Source: Frankiales bacterium
GTDB taxonomy: Bacteria > Actinomycetota > Actinomycetes > Mycobacteriales > SCTD01
DNA length: 64,000 bases
Assembly (NCBI GenBank): GCA_025465465.1
Contig: JAODND010000045.1
Location: forward strand, 28,050 to 92,049
Direction: 5' to 3'
The notes under the pieces are model-generated. The model did not search any database. It was not told the DNA's origin and saw only the letters and a list, made by a program, of their open reading frames with translations. Positions 1 to 8,148 of this stretch are shown here, piece by piece (the stretch's first letter is position 1; each line of letters starts with the position of its first letter). Position numbers and translations under genes: made by a program.

Positions 1-2861
1 AGGTCCTCGTCGGTCCCGAGCTCGTCGTCTTCGGCGCCGGGCAGCTCGTCCGGGTCGAGCAGCGGCCGCTCCTCGAACAGCGTCTCCACCCAGGCGTGGA
101 AGCGGGTGCCGCGGCGGGCAGCCGGAGCCGGCGGGCGCGGCATCGGCCGCGCCAGCTCACGGGCGAACGCCTCGGGGTCCTGGTGCAGCCGCATCAGGCC
201 AGACGCGGACAGCGAGGAGGGGAGCCGCACGGTGCGTAGGGCGCCGCGGGCCTCGCGCTCCTCGTCGAGCAGCAGCTTGGCCTCCTTGTCGAGCCGGTCG
301 AGCTCCTCGCGCTCCCAGGCCGTGAGTCCGAGGTCGTCGTCGAGCGGCACGCCGGCGGCCAGCGACTGGAGGTCGGCCCTGACCTGTCCGGCCGCGGAGC
401 GCCGGCGTCGCAACGCGTCGGGCTCGTAGGGCGCGGGCCAGACGAAGGTCGGCCGCTCTGCCAGGGCGGGGTTGCCGTCGTCGTCGGACGGCGGTGCAGC
501 CCAGCCGTCGACGAGGCCGTGCCCTGCCTCGGCGTGCGTCTTCAGCGACTCGAGGAACGGGGAGGGGCCGCGCCGCTTCTTCTGGGTCGGGCCCCACCAG
601 TGCCCGCTGCCGACGAGCACGTGCCGGGCCCGGGTGAACGCGACGTAGCCGAGCCGGCGCTCCTCCCGCTCCAGGTGCTCGCGGCAGGTCGACTCGTAGT
701 CGGCCAGCGCCTCCTTCGTCAGCTGCTCGTCGAGCACCGGCAGGTCGTGGGCGTCGCCTCGCAGCGGGGCGGGCAGCACGCTCGCGGTGGTCGGCCAGCG
801 TCCCTTGAGCACGTCCGCCGGGAACACCCCCTTGGTGAGGTCGGGGCACACCACGACGTCCCACTCGAGGCCCTTGGACTTGTGCGCCGTCATCAGCTGC
901 ACCGCGTCGCTGCCGCTCGGAGCGATCGTGTCGAGACCGCGCTCGTGCTCGTCGGCGGCCCGGAGGAAGGCGAGGAACGACGTCAGGGACGTCTCGCCGT
1001 CGAGGTCGGCGAAGCCCGCCACCACGTCGAGGAACGACGACAGCGACTCCTTGCGCCGGGCCGCAACCGCGTCGGGCGAGGCGGCCAGCTCGACATCGAG
1101 GCCACTGGCCTCGACCACCCGGTGGACGAGGTCCAGGAGCGGCTCGCCACGGTGCCGGCGCAACGACCGCAGCTCGGCCCCGAGTGCCGTCACGCGATGC
1201 ACGCCGTCGAGCGACCACCCCTTGTGCCCGGGGCGGTCGAGGACGTCGGCCAGCGACACCACGTCGCAGGGGTCGATGCCGGCCACGGCCTCCTCGAGTG
1301 CCGTGTCGTCGACGTCGAGGTCGGTCTCGTCGATCTCGGGGGGGTCCTGCTCGTCGAGCCGCGGGTCGAGCACGCCGCTGCGCAGCAGCTCCTTGCCGCG
1401 ACGCCCGAGCTGCGCCAGGTCGCGCACCCCGAGCCGCCAGCGCGGACCGGTCAGCAGCCGGAGGAGCGCGGCGTTGGCGGTCGGCTCCTCGATGATCTCG
1501 AGTGTCGCGACGACGTCGGCGACCTCCGGCAGCTGCAGCAGACCTCCGAGCCCGACGACCTCGACCGGGATGCCCCGCGCAACGAGCGTCGCGTGCAGGT
1601 CGCCGAAGTCACGACGCGCACGGACCAGCACCGCGATCTCCCGCCACGGTGTCCCGGCCGCGCTCGCGGCGCCGACCTGGTCCGCGACCCACGCCAGCTC
1701 GTCGCTCCACGACTCCCGCAGCGAGACCCGCGTGTCGCCGAGTGCCGCCTTGGCCTCCGGTGCCCGCAGCTCCACGACCCGGTGCTTTGCCCGCAGCGCC
1801 TCGGCGACCTGGTTGGCGAGCTGGAGCAACCTGCCGCCGGAGCGCTGGTTGACCGAGAGGCTGTAGACACCGGCCGGCTCGCCGGACGCCGACGGGAAGT
1901 GCCCGGGGAAGCCGTCGAGGTTGGAGACGGACGCCCCGCGCCAGCCGTAGATCGCCTGACAGGGGTCGCCGACCGCCGTGACCGCATGTCCGCCACCGAA
2001 GAGCCCGGCAAGCATGCGGCGCTGCGCCACCGAGGTGTCCTGGTACTCGTCGAGCAGGACGACCTTTGCCGTCGCCCGCTCGAGGGCCCCCACCTCGGGG
2101 ATCTCCTCCGCGAGCCGTGCACCGAGCGACACCTGGTCGCCGAAGTCGACGGCGTCGAGGTCGCGCTTGGCCTCGCGGTAGGCGGCCACGACCTGGGCGA
2201 GCTCCTGGCGCTGCTGCGACACACTCAGCCAGCGGGCGAGGGTGTCGGTGTGGGTCTTGGTGCCCTTGACGCCCTCGAACGACGCGGCCACCGCGGTGAG
2301 GCGGTCGGCCCACCCGGCTTCCCAGGCCAGCAGCTCGTCGGGCGTCACCAGGTGCTCGGACAGCTCGGAGTCGAGTGACACGACCTCGCCCACCAGCATC
2401 GACAGCGGCCTGGTCAGCGCGCGCACCGGACCGCGGTGCCGTCGCAGCACCCGGCCCGCGAGCTGGAAGCGCGTTGCGTCGGCGAGCAACCGCGACCGCG
2501 GCTCGACCCCGAGGCGCAGTCCGTGCTCGGTGACGAGCCGGCCGGCAAAGGCGTGGTAGGTCGACACCACTGGTTCGCCGCGGTCGTCACGGCGTACGGA
2601 GATCCCCGCAGCCGCAAGCGATCTGGCGATCTTCGCCGCCAGCTCGGCCGCGGCCTTGTTGGTGAAGGTGAGGCCCAGGACCTCCTCGGGGGCGACCAGC
2701 TCGTTGGTGACGAGCCACACGACTCGCGCGGCCATGACAGTGGTCTTGCCGGAGCCGGCGCCGGCCACGATGAGCCCGGGCGCGAGCGGGGCCGTGATCG
2801 CCGCGAGCTGCTCCTCGTTGAAGGGGAGGTCGAGGACGCGGCACAGCTCGTCGGTGTTCAC
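1..2861 (-). CDS. adnB: AdnB-like UvrD-family helicase-nuclease (C-terminus off the left edge)
   Basis: This is a superfamily 1A helicase and the likely partner of the AdnA-like protein encoded just upstream. In mycobacteria AdnA and AdnB form a heterodimeric motor-nuclease that resects double-strand breaks. About 953 N-terminal residues are in the window. Visible motifs are Walker A GAGSGKT (residues 34-40), the Walker B motif DEYQDT followed by GDPCQAIYGWRGA, TAHKSKGLEWD, and YVAFTRAR (motif VI). Close to the edge the frame reaches GTRFHAWVE, the first conserved patch of a RecB-like nuclease domain, so the catalytic residues lie outside. The GTG start overlaps the adnA stop in a GTGA, which suggests translational coupling. 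The B assignment rests on gene order. Confidence 0.85.
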   Translation of the reverse strand, partial: MNTDELCRVLDLPFNEEQLAAITAPLAPGLIVAGAGSGKTTVMAARVVWLVTNELVAPEEVLGLTFTNKAAAELAAKIARSLAAAGISVRRDDRGEPVVSTYHAFAGRLVTEHGLRLGVEPRSRLLADATRFQLAGRVLRRHRGPVRALTRPLSMLVGEVVSLDSELSEHLVTPDELLAWEAGWADRLTAVAASFEGVKGTKTHTDTLARWLSVSQQRQELAQVVAAYREAKRDLDAVDFGDQVSLGARLAEEIPEVGALERATAKVVLLDEYQDTSVAQRRMLAGLFGGGHAVTAVGDPCQAIYGWRGASVSNLDGFPGHFPSASGEPAGVYSLSVNQRSGGRLLQLANQVAEALRAKHRVVELRAPEAKAALGDTRVSLRESWSDELAWVADQVGAASAAGTPWREIAVLVRARRDFGDLHATLVARGIPVEVVGLGGLLQLPEVADVVATLEIIEEPTANAALLRLLTGPRWRLGVRDLAQLGRRGKELLRSGVLDPRLDEQDPPEIDETDLDVDDTALEEAVAGIDPCDVVSLADVLDRPGHKGWSLDGVHRVTALGAELRSLRRHRGEPLLDLVHRVVEASGLDVELAASPDAVAARRKESLSSFLDVVAGFADLDGETSLTSFLAFLRAADEHERGLDTIAPSGSDAVQLMTAHKSKGLEWDVVVCPDLTKGVFPADVLKGRWPTTASVLPAPLRGDAHDLPVLDEQLTKEALADYESTCREHLEREERRLGYVAFTRARHVLVGSGHWWGPTQKKRRGPSPFLESLKTHAEAGHGLVDGWAAPPSDDDGNPALAERPTFVWPAPYEPDALRRRRSAAGQVRADLQSLAAGVPLDDDLGLTAWEREELDRLDKEAKLLLDEEREARGALRTVRLPSSLSASGLMRLHQDPEAFARELARPMPRPPAPAARRGTRFHAWVETLFEERPLLDPDELPGAEDDELGTDED

Positions 2862-5800
2862 GAGACCACCTGCCTGCCGTCGGGCTGGGCGGGGCAGGCG
2901 ACTCTGAAGGCGCACCGGTCGCAGCGCTCCTGCGGTGTCGGCGGGAAGGACTCCCCGAGCACCCGCACGACGGCCTTCTCGATGAGCTGTTCGACCCAGG
3001 TCGGACCCGCAGGCAGGGCAGCCTGCTTCGGCACCTTGGGGCCGCCGCCCTTGTCGTCGAGCCTCAGCATGACCAGCTCGGCACCGCCGGGGACGGCATC
3101 CTTCACGTGCTCGTCGAGCGCGCCCTCCCGGACGGCGAGCTGGTAGGTGCCGAGCTGCGGGTGCTCCTCGACCTCCCGCGCCTTGGGAGGCGTCTTTCCT
3201 GTCTTGAGGTCGACGACGTGGACCAGCCCGTCCTCGTCGACCTCCACCCGGTCCATGAAGCCGCGCAGCTCCACGGTGGTCCCGGCGACCGGCAGGCTGA
3301 CGGTGAAGGGGACCTCGGTGGCGACCAGCTCGCGACCGCGCTCGGCCGCGTGCCAGACGAGGAAGCGCCGCAGGCCCTCGCGGGCCTCGTCGTGCTGCTG
3401 CGCCGACTGCCATGGCGCGTCGTAGGCGAGCTGCCCCCAGACCTTGTCGAGCCGCGCCATCAGGACGTCGAGGTCGGGCAGCGTGCTCCCCTTGGCGACC
3501 TCGTGCGCCAGCGCGTGCAGCACGCCGCCGAACCCCATCGCCGTGCTCGTGGGCGACTCGGCGTGCACCTCGTGCTCGAGGAACCACCGCAGCGGACACT
3601 CTTCGAGCTTTCCGAGCGACGTGCCCGACAGCCGGACCGGCTCGTCCGGGCCGAGCAGCGCGGTGTCGGACTCCGTGCTGTCCAGCAGCCCCCACCAGCG
3701 GTCCGGTGTGGCAGCCGGGACGAGCAGCCGGCCGCTGTCGTCGGCAGCCGTCGCGAGCCGCGCGAGCCGGGCGGCCACCGCCCGCTGCATCGCTGGGCTC
3801 GACGAGGGATCCACGGCCCGACGCCGCAGCGTCGCGACCAGCGATGGCAGCGAGAGCGGCCGGGCGACCCGGTCGAGGTGCTGGGTCACGGACAGCCCCG
3901 TCTCGGCAAGCAGCCGGGAGGGGCGCTCGCCGTCGTCCTCGGGGCTGTCGACGGCCGTCACGACGAGCCGTCGACGCGCGCGGGTGCAGGCGACGTAGAA
4001 CAGCCGGCGCTCGTCGGCCAGCAGCTGGGCCCTGTCGAGCGGCTCGCGCAGGCCGTGCCGGTCGAGCCGTTCGGACTCGAGCAGCGTCGACCGCCGTCGC
4101 AGGTCGGGCCACACGCCTTCCTGGACGCCACAGACCACGACGACGTCCCACTCGAGCCCCTTGCTGCGGTGCGCGGTGAGCAGGCGCACGGCGTCACCGC
4201 GTACGCCCGACTCGGCGAGGGTGTCCCCCGGGATCTGCTGGGCCTCGATCTCGTCGAGGATCGCGGTGACGTTGCCGGTGCGGCGCTCCGATGCCCGCGC
4301 GACCGTGGCAAACAGCGAGACGACGGCATCGAGGTCACGGTCGGCCGCGCGGCCGGCGTTGCCGCCGGCGAGCGACGCGGCTTCGAGGCGGTCGGGCCAG
4401 GGGCTGCCGTGCCAGAGCTCCCACAGGGCCGCCTCGGGCCCCTCCGGGAGCTTCGCCCGCGCCGCGGCCAGCAATCCCGCGAGCCGGGCGGCGGGCCGGG
4501 CGACCTGGGCGTCGAGGGTGATCAGGTGCCGGGGATCGGCGACCGCCTCGCGCAGCAGCTCCGCCGACGGAGCCGGCAGTCGTGACGGTGCGTCGGCCTC
4601 CCGCTGCCCGATCCGGTCGAGCTCGCGCAGGTCGCGGCCGAGCCGTCGGAGCGCGCCGGGGTCGGCCCCACCCAGGGGAGACAGCAGCAGCTGCCTGGCC
4701 GCCTCGGTGGTGAGCAACGCCTGATCGTGCACGACCCGCAACGCGAGCAGCAGCGGGGCCACGGCGGGTTCCTGGGCGAGTGGCAGCTCGTCACCCGCGA
4801 CCTCGAGCGGCACCCCGGCGGCGGTCAGCACGCGGCGCAGCAGCGGCACCGATCGCGCACCGGACCTGACCAGGACGGCCATCCGCGACCAGGGCGTGCC
4901 GCGCTCGAGGTGCTCGCGCCGCAGCAGGTCGGCGACGGCATCTGCCTCGGCGCCGACCGACGGGTGCGTGTGCACCTCCGCCGTGCCGGCGACGGCGGTC
5001 CCGGAGTCGAGGGCGCGCAGCTCACGGAGGCTGGGCACCAGCGGGATCGGGTCGGCCAGCCGTCGCGACACCGCGAGCAGCTCGGCGCCGGAGCGACGGC
5101 AGGTCCGCAGAGCCAGCACCGGTGCAGCCGTCCCGTCGACCCGCAGAAAGCGCTCGGGGAACTCGAGCAGCCCGGAGACCTCGGCCCCGCGAAAGGCATA
5201 GATGGCCTGGTCGGGGTCGCCCACCACGACGAGGTCGCGGCCCTGGCCGGCGATCGCCTGCAGCAGCCGCTCCTGCGCCGGATCGGTGTCCTGGTACTCG
5301 TCGACGTAGACGGCGCGGTAGCGGCGGCGCAGCTCCTCGGCGACCGCCGGCTGCTCGGCGAGGAGCACCGCCCGGTGCACGAGCTCGGCGTAGTCGACGG
5401 CTCCCTGGGCGTCGAGCACGTCGAGGTACTCACCGAAGAACGACGCCATGGCTGCCCAGTCGTCGCGGCCCTCCCGCACCGCCAGTGCCCCGAGATCGGC
5501 GGGGTCGAGGCCGACCTCGCGGGCCCGCGACAGCAGCGCCCGCACCTCCTCGGCGAGCCCGCGGGTGGTCAGCGCGGCGCGCAGCTCCGGCGGCCAGCTG
5601 CGGCCGACGTCGAGCGAGCCTCGCAGCAGATCGCGAAGCGCGACGTCCTGCTCGGGGCCGGACAGCAGGCGCAAGGGGTCGTTCCAGAGGTCGACCGGCT
5701 GGTGCTCGCGCACGAGGGCATAGCAGAACGCGTGGAACGTCCACGCCGACGGACCAGCGGTCGGCAGGTCGAGCCGGGCGCTGATGCGCTCGCGGAGCTC

Positions 5801-6025
5801 GGCTGCGGCCTTCCGGCTGAACGTGAGGACGAGCACCTCGTCGGCGCGCAGCCCCTGCTTCTCGACCCGCTGCGCGACGGCCTCGACGAGGGTCGTCGTC
5901 TTGCCGGTCCCAGGACCGGCGAGGACCAGCAGCGGACCGCCGGGATGATCGAGGACGGCCTGCTGCGCCAGATCAGGAGTGAGGCGCCCCGCGCTGGGTG
6001 GCCGGGTGCGGTCGAGGCGGTACAT
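2858..6025 (-). CDS. adnA: AdnA-like helicase with C-terminal RecB-type nuclease
   Basis: This 1055-residue protein is close to the length of mycobacterial AdnA. The N-terminal half is a UvrD-like motor: Walker A GPGTGKT (37-43), YVDEYQDTD, GDPDQAIYAFRGAE, TAHRSKGLEWD and YVACTRARRR. The C-terminal third carries a PD-(D/E)XK nuclease with FMDRVEV and VVDLKTGKTPPK, in which the Asp and Lys are the expected catalytic residues. One Cys (ECPLRWF) upstream and three (CDRC, ACP) near the C-terminus match a Cas4/AddB-type iron-sulfur cluster. It is first in a two-gene operon and overlaps adnB by 4 bases. The expected role is ATP-driven end resection for homologous recombination. Confidence 0.9.
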   Translation of the reverse strand: MYRLDRTRPPSAGRLTPDLAQQAVLDHPGGPLLVLAGPGTGKTTTLVEAVAQRVEKQGLRADEVLVLTFSRKAAAELRERISARLDLPTAGPSAWTFHAFCYALVREHQPVDLWNDPLRLLSGPEQDVALRDLLRGSLDVGRSWPPELRAALTTRGLAEEVRALLSRAREVGLDPADLGALAVREGRDDWAAMASFFGEYLDVLDAQGAVDYAELVHRAVLLAEQPAVAEELRRRYRAVYVDEYQDTDPAQERLLQAIAGQGRDLVVVGDPDQAIYAFRGAEVSGLLEFPERFLRVDGTAAPVLALRTCRRSGAELLAVSRRLADPIPLVPSLRELRALDSGTAVAGTAEVHTHPSVGAEADAVADLLRREHLERGTPWSRMAVLVRSGARSVPLLRRVLTAAGVPLEVAGDELPLAQEPAVAPLLLALRVVHDQALLTTEAARQLLLSPLGGADPGALRRLGRDLRELDRIGQREADAPSRLPAPSAELLREAVADPRHLITLDAQVARPAARLAGLLAAARAKLPEGPEAALWELWHGSPWPDRLEAASLAGGNAGRAADRDLDAVVSLFATVARASERRTGNVTAILDEIEAQQIPGDTLAESGVRGDAVRLLTAHRSKGLEWDVVVVCGVQEGVWPDLRRRSTLLESERLDRHGLREPLDRAQLLADERRLFYVACTRARRRLVVTAVDSPEDDGERPSRLLAETGLSVTQHLDRVARPLSLPSLVATLRRRAVDPSSSPAMQRAVAARLARLATAADDSGRLLVPAATPDRWWGLLDSTESDTALLGPDEPVRLSGTSLGKLEECPLRWFLEHEVHAESPTSTAMGFGGVLHALAHEVAKGSTLPDLDVLMARLDKVWGQLAYDAPWQSAQQHDEAREGLRRFLVWHAAERGRELVATEVPFTVSLPVAGTTVELRGFMDRVEVDEDGLVHVVDLKTGKTPPKAREVEEHPQLGTYQLAVREGALDEHVKDAVPGGAELVMLRLDDKGGGPKVPKQAALPAGPTWVEQLIEKAVVRVLGESFPPTPQERCDRCAFRVACPAQPDGRQVVS

Positions 6026-6035
6026 CGCAGGTCAT

Positions 6036-6335
6036 TCAACCGCGCGCGTCGGACATCCCGTCCCAGCGGCACTCGGCCAGCACGACCCTCTCCCCGCGCA
6101 CCGGGCAGCCCTCGGCGACCAGCAGCGGGAGCCCGCCGTCGTACGGCACGCCGCTGGACCGCAGGACCCGCTGCCACGGCACCTCGTGACCGTGCTTCGC
6201 CATCACCATGCCGACCGTGCGGGCCGACCCGGAGCCGAGGTACTCGGCCACGTCGCCGTAGGTCATCACCTTGCCCCGCGGGATCCGCGCGACCAGGTCC
6301 AGCACCGACAGCGCGTACGGCGTCGGGGGTTCCAC
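6036..6335 (-). CDS. Alkyltransferase-like (ATL) DNA-binding protein
   Basis: This 99-residue protein resembles the C-terminal DNA-binding domain of O6-methylguanine-DNA methyltransferase. The catalytic PCHR motif reads PWQR (53-56), with Trp in place of the acceptor Cys, which is the hallmark of ATL proteins. These bind alkylated guanine, do not transfer the alkyl group, and hand the lesion to nucleotide excision repair. The helix-turn-helix region (GKVMTYGDVAEYL, SARTVGMVMAKH) is intact. The GTG start sits 7 bases after a TAGCCT -10, so the gene is probably leaderless and transcribed independently of the adn operon, which lies downstream on the same strand. Confidence 0.85.
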   Translation of the reverse strand: MEPPTPYALSVLDLVARIPRGKVMTYGDVAEYLGSGSARTVGMVMAKHGHEVPWQRVLRSSGVPYDGGLPLLVAEGCPVRGERVVLAECRWDGMSDARG

Positions 6336-6342
6336 CCCCGTG

Positions 6343-6348
6343 AGGCTA
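6343..6348 (-). promoter_or_regulatory. Leaderless -10 (TAGCCT) of the ATL gene
   Basis: TAGCCT on the minus strand is followed by 7 bases and the GTG at 6335. Its first three bases (TAG) are also the stop codon of the protease gene ending at 6346, so promoter and stop codon share sequence. Confidence 0.5.
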
Positions 6349-7158
6349 GAGGAGGGCGCTGGGGTTGAACGCCTTCGTGCCGGCGACCAGCGTCAGTCCC
6401 GGTACCCCGTGCGCCCGCGCGAAGGCGATCTCCTTGGCGAGGTTGCCGACGCCGTTGTCGAGCGGGTACGGCGCGAGGCCGACCGTCGACAGCACGCCGA
6501 GCGCGCGGCCCGAGCTGTCGAGGAAGCCCGAGCCGGAGTCGCCAGGGATGCCGGGGGTCACGGTGTAGACGGTCGTCGTCCAGCCGCCGGCGCTGTCGCC
6601 GAGGGAGACGCCCTGCTTCGGGCTGGTGGGCGTCAGGCCGAACCGCAGGCTGGAGTTGCCGTAGCTGTAGACGTTCTCGAGGGGCGACGTCCCCGTCGCG
6701 AGGCCGGTGGGACCGCCGAAGACCGGGATGGTCGGGTTGGTCTGGGCGACCGCCGCGGCCGGCAGCTTGATGAGCGCCAGGTCGTTGTAGGCGCAGGTGC
6801 TCGCGTCGCGGGTCTTCGCAGCCTTCATCGCGAGCCACGAGTTGTAGGCGAGCGTGCCGGTGTAGCCCTCGACCGCCACGGGGGTCCCGAGCTTCAGCGA
6901 AGCCGTCGAGCAGCCGTTGGTGTCTGTCGAGGTGCCGGTGCTCGAGCAGTGCGCCGCCTGGCCGAGGTAGACGGCCGTACCTGCGGTGAAGACGAAGTTG
7001 CCCGTGCACTGCGCACCGGCGGTGAGGGTCTGCACGCCGGGGTGGATCTTCGCGGACCCCTCGGCCGCCCACCGCCTGGTCGCGGCGTCGGAGGGAACGG
7101 CGGTGATGCCGACGGCGAGAGCGAGGCCGGCGCTGAGGACGAGCATGCGGGGGGACAT
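6346..7158 (-). CDS. Secreted trypsin-fold serine protease (tandem copy 1)
   Basis: This 270-residue secreted protein has a signal peptide (hydrophobic residues about 5-22, ending near DAA). It has a complete putative chymotrypsin-fold triad: His70 in GQAAHC, Asp126 in YNDLALI and Ser208 in PGDSGSG. The Cys residues at 51, 71, 83 and 122 could form disulfides. It aligns without gaps to the neighbouring 270-residue paralogue at 7259-8071, with the triad at identical positions. It lacks a PDZ domain. The substrate is unknown; an extracellular housekeeping or nutrient protease is the simplest guess. Met5 is an alternative start. Confidence 0.8.
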   Translation of the reverse strand: MSPRMLVLSAGLALAVGITAVPSDAATRRWAAEGSAKIHPGVQTLTAGAQCTGNFVFTAGTAVYLGQAAHCSSTGTSTDTNGCSTASLKLGTPVAVEGYTGTLAYNSWLAMKAAKTRDASTCAYNDLALIKLPAAAVAQTNPTIPVFGGPTGLATGTSPLENVYSYGNSSLRFGLTPTSPKQGVSLGDSAGGWTTTVYTVTPGIPGDSGSGFLDSSGRALGVLSTVGLAPYPLDNGVGNLAKEIAFARAHGVPGLTLVAGTKAFNPSALL

Positions 7159-7173
7159 GCCCGGGACAACGAC

Positions 7174-7206
7174 GAAGCCCCCACCCGGGGTGCGGGTGGG
7201 GGCTTC
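7174..7206 (-). terminator. Strong hairpin between the two protease genes
   Basis: A perfect 14-bp inverted repeat (GAAGCCCCCACCCG and its complement) has a 5-base loop. It lies between the stop of the upstream protease (7259) and the start of the downstream one (7158). A short T-rich run follows on the minus strand. It probably terminates or attenuates the upstream transcript. Confidence 0.75.
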
Positions 7207-7258
7207 GGCTGTCAGGTTCAGCGAGCTGTGAGTGTCGCTGTGATTGTCGCTGTGAGTG

Positions 7259-8071
7259 TCAGAGCAGGGCGCCGCTGTTGAACGCCTCGGTGCCGGGGAC
7301 CAGGGCCAGACCGGCGACGCCGTGGGTCTGGGCGTAGGCGATCTCCTTGGCGAGGTTGCCGATGTTGTTGCTCAGCGGGAGCGGGGCGATCGCGATGGTC
7401 GACAGCACGCCGATGGCCTTGCCACTGGCGTCGAGGAAGCCGGAGCCGGAGTCACCGGGGATGCCGGGGGTGACGGTGTAGACGGTGGTGCTCCAACCGC
7501 CCGGGGTCGTGCTGATCGCGATGCCGCGCTTGGGGCTCAACGGGGTCAGGCCGAGGCGCAGCGACGAGTTGCCGTAGCTGTAGACGTTGGAGCCGGTGCC
7601 CGCCGTCGTGCCGAGCGCCGTCGGGCCGCCGTAGACAGGGACGCTGGGGTTGGTCGTGGCGACCGCTGCTGCCGGGAGCGCGATGAGCGCCAGGTCGTTG
7701 TAGGCGCAGGTCTCCGCGTCCTTCTCACCGGCGGACCGCATCGCCGCCCAGGAGTTGTAGGCCATCGTGCCCTGGAAGCCGGCCACATCGACGGGTGTAC
7801 CGACCGGCAGCGTCGCGGCCGTGCAGCCGTTGGTGTCGGTGGCCGCACCGGTGCCCGAGCAGTGGGCGGCCTGGCCGAGGTAGGTCGTCGTGCCGGCGGT
7901 GAAGACGAAGTTGGCGGTGCACTGCGAGCCGCCCGTGATGGTCTGGACGCCGGGATGGACCTTGGCGGTGGCGGCGGGGGCCCAGCCCGCTGCGGACGCC
8001 GGGGTGGAGGCGGTGAAGGCGAGCGCGAGCAGCGCTGCCCCAAGCGAGACGAGCAGGTTGAGACGAGGCAT
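7259..8071 (-). CDS. Secreted trypsin-fold serine protease (tandem copy 2)
   Basis: This is the paralogue of the 6346-7158 product. It is also 270 residues, aligns ungapped, and is identical over most of the protein around GQAAHC, CAYNDLALI and VTPGIPGDSGSGFLD. The putative triad is His70, Asp126 and Ser208. Residues 1-28 form a signal peptide ending ASA. The main divergence is in the signal peptide and in the loops around residues 110-120 and 150-165. An AGGAG ribosome site lies about 9 bases before the ATG. An inverted repeat at 8099-8111 sits in its upstream region, so it has its own control region. Confidence 0.82.
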   Translation of the reverse strand: MPRLNLLVSLGAALLALAFTASTPASAAGWAPAATAKVHPGVQTITGGSQCTANFVFTAGTTTYLGQAAHCSGTGAATDTNGCTAATLPVGTPVDVAGFQGTMAYNSWAAMRSAGEKDAETCAYNDLALIALPAAAVATTNPSVPVYGGPTALGTTAGTGSNVYSYGNSSLRLGLTPLSPKRGIAISTTPGGWSTTVYTVTPGIPGDSGSGFLDASGKAIGVLSTIAIAPLPLSNNIGNLAKEIAYAQTHGVAGLALVPGTEAFNSGALL

Positions 8072-8098
8072 CGGGGGGATTCTCCTGTCAGGTTTGAC

Positions 8099-8111
8099 CG
8101 GTGTTACACCG
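8099..8111. promoter_or_regulatory. Short inverted repeat upstream of protease copy 2
   Basis: CGGTG-TTA-CACCG is a perfect 5-bp inverted repeat with a 3-base spacer, 28 bases upstream of the protease start and next to an AT-richer patch (TATAG, TAACAC). It could be an operator. No cognate regulator is identifiable. Confidence 0.3.
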
Positions 8112-8124
8112 ATCTTGCCCTATA

Positions 8125-8139
8125 GGTGGGGTTTCCACC
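8125..8139 (-). terminator. Weak hairpin downstream of moeZ
   Basis: GGTGG and CCACC arms with a 5-base loop lie about 10 bases after the moeZ stop. There is no U tract, so activity is uncertain. Confidence 0.3.
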
Positions 8140-8148
8140 CCCGCTGGG

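Noticed and set aside
157..2313. Long open frames on both strands across the adnB region
   Set aside because: They are composition shadows of very high-GC DNA: Arg/Pro/Ala-rich, without domains. The frame starting at GTG 2861 carries all helicase motifs and runs to the edge.
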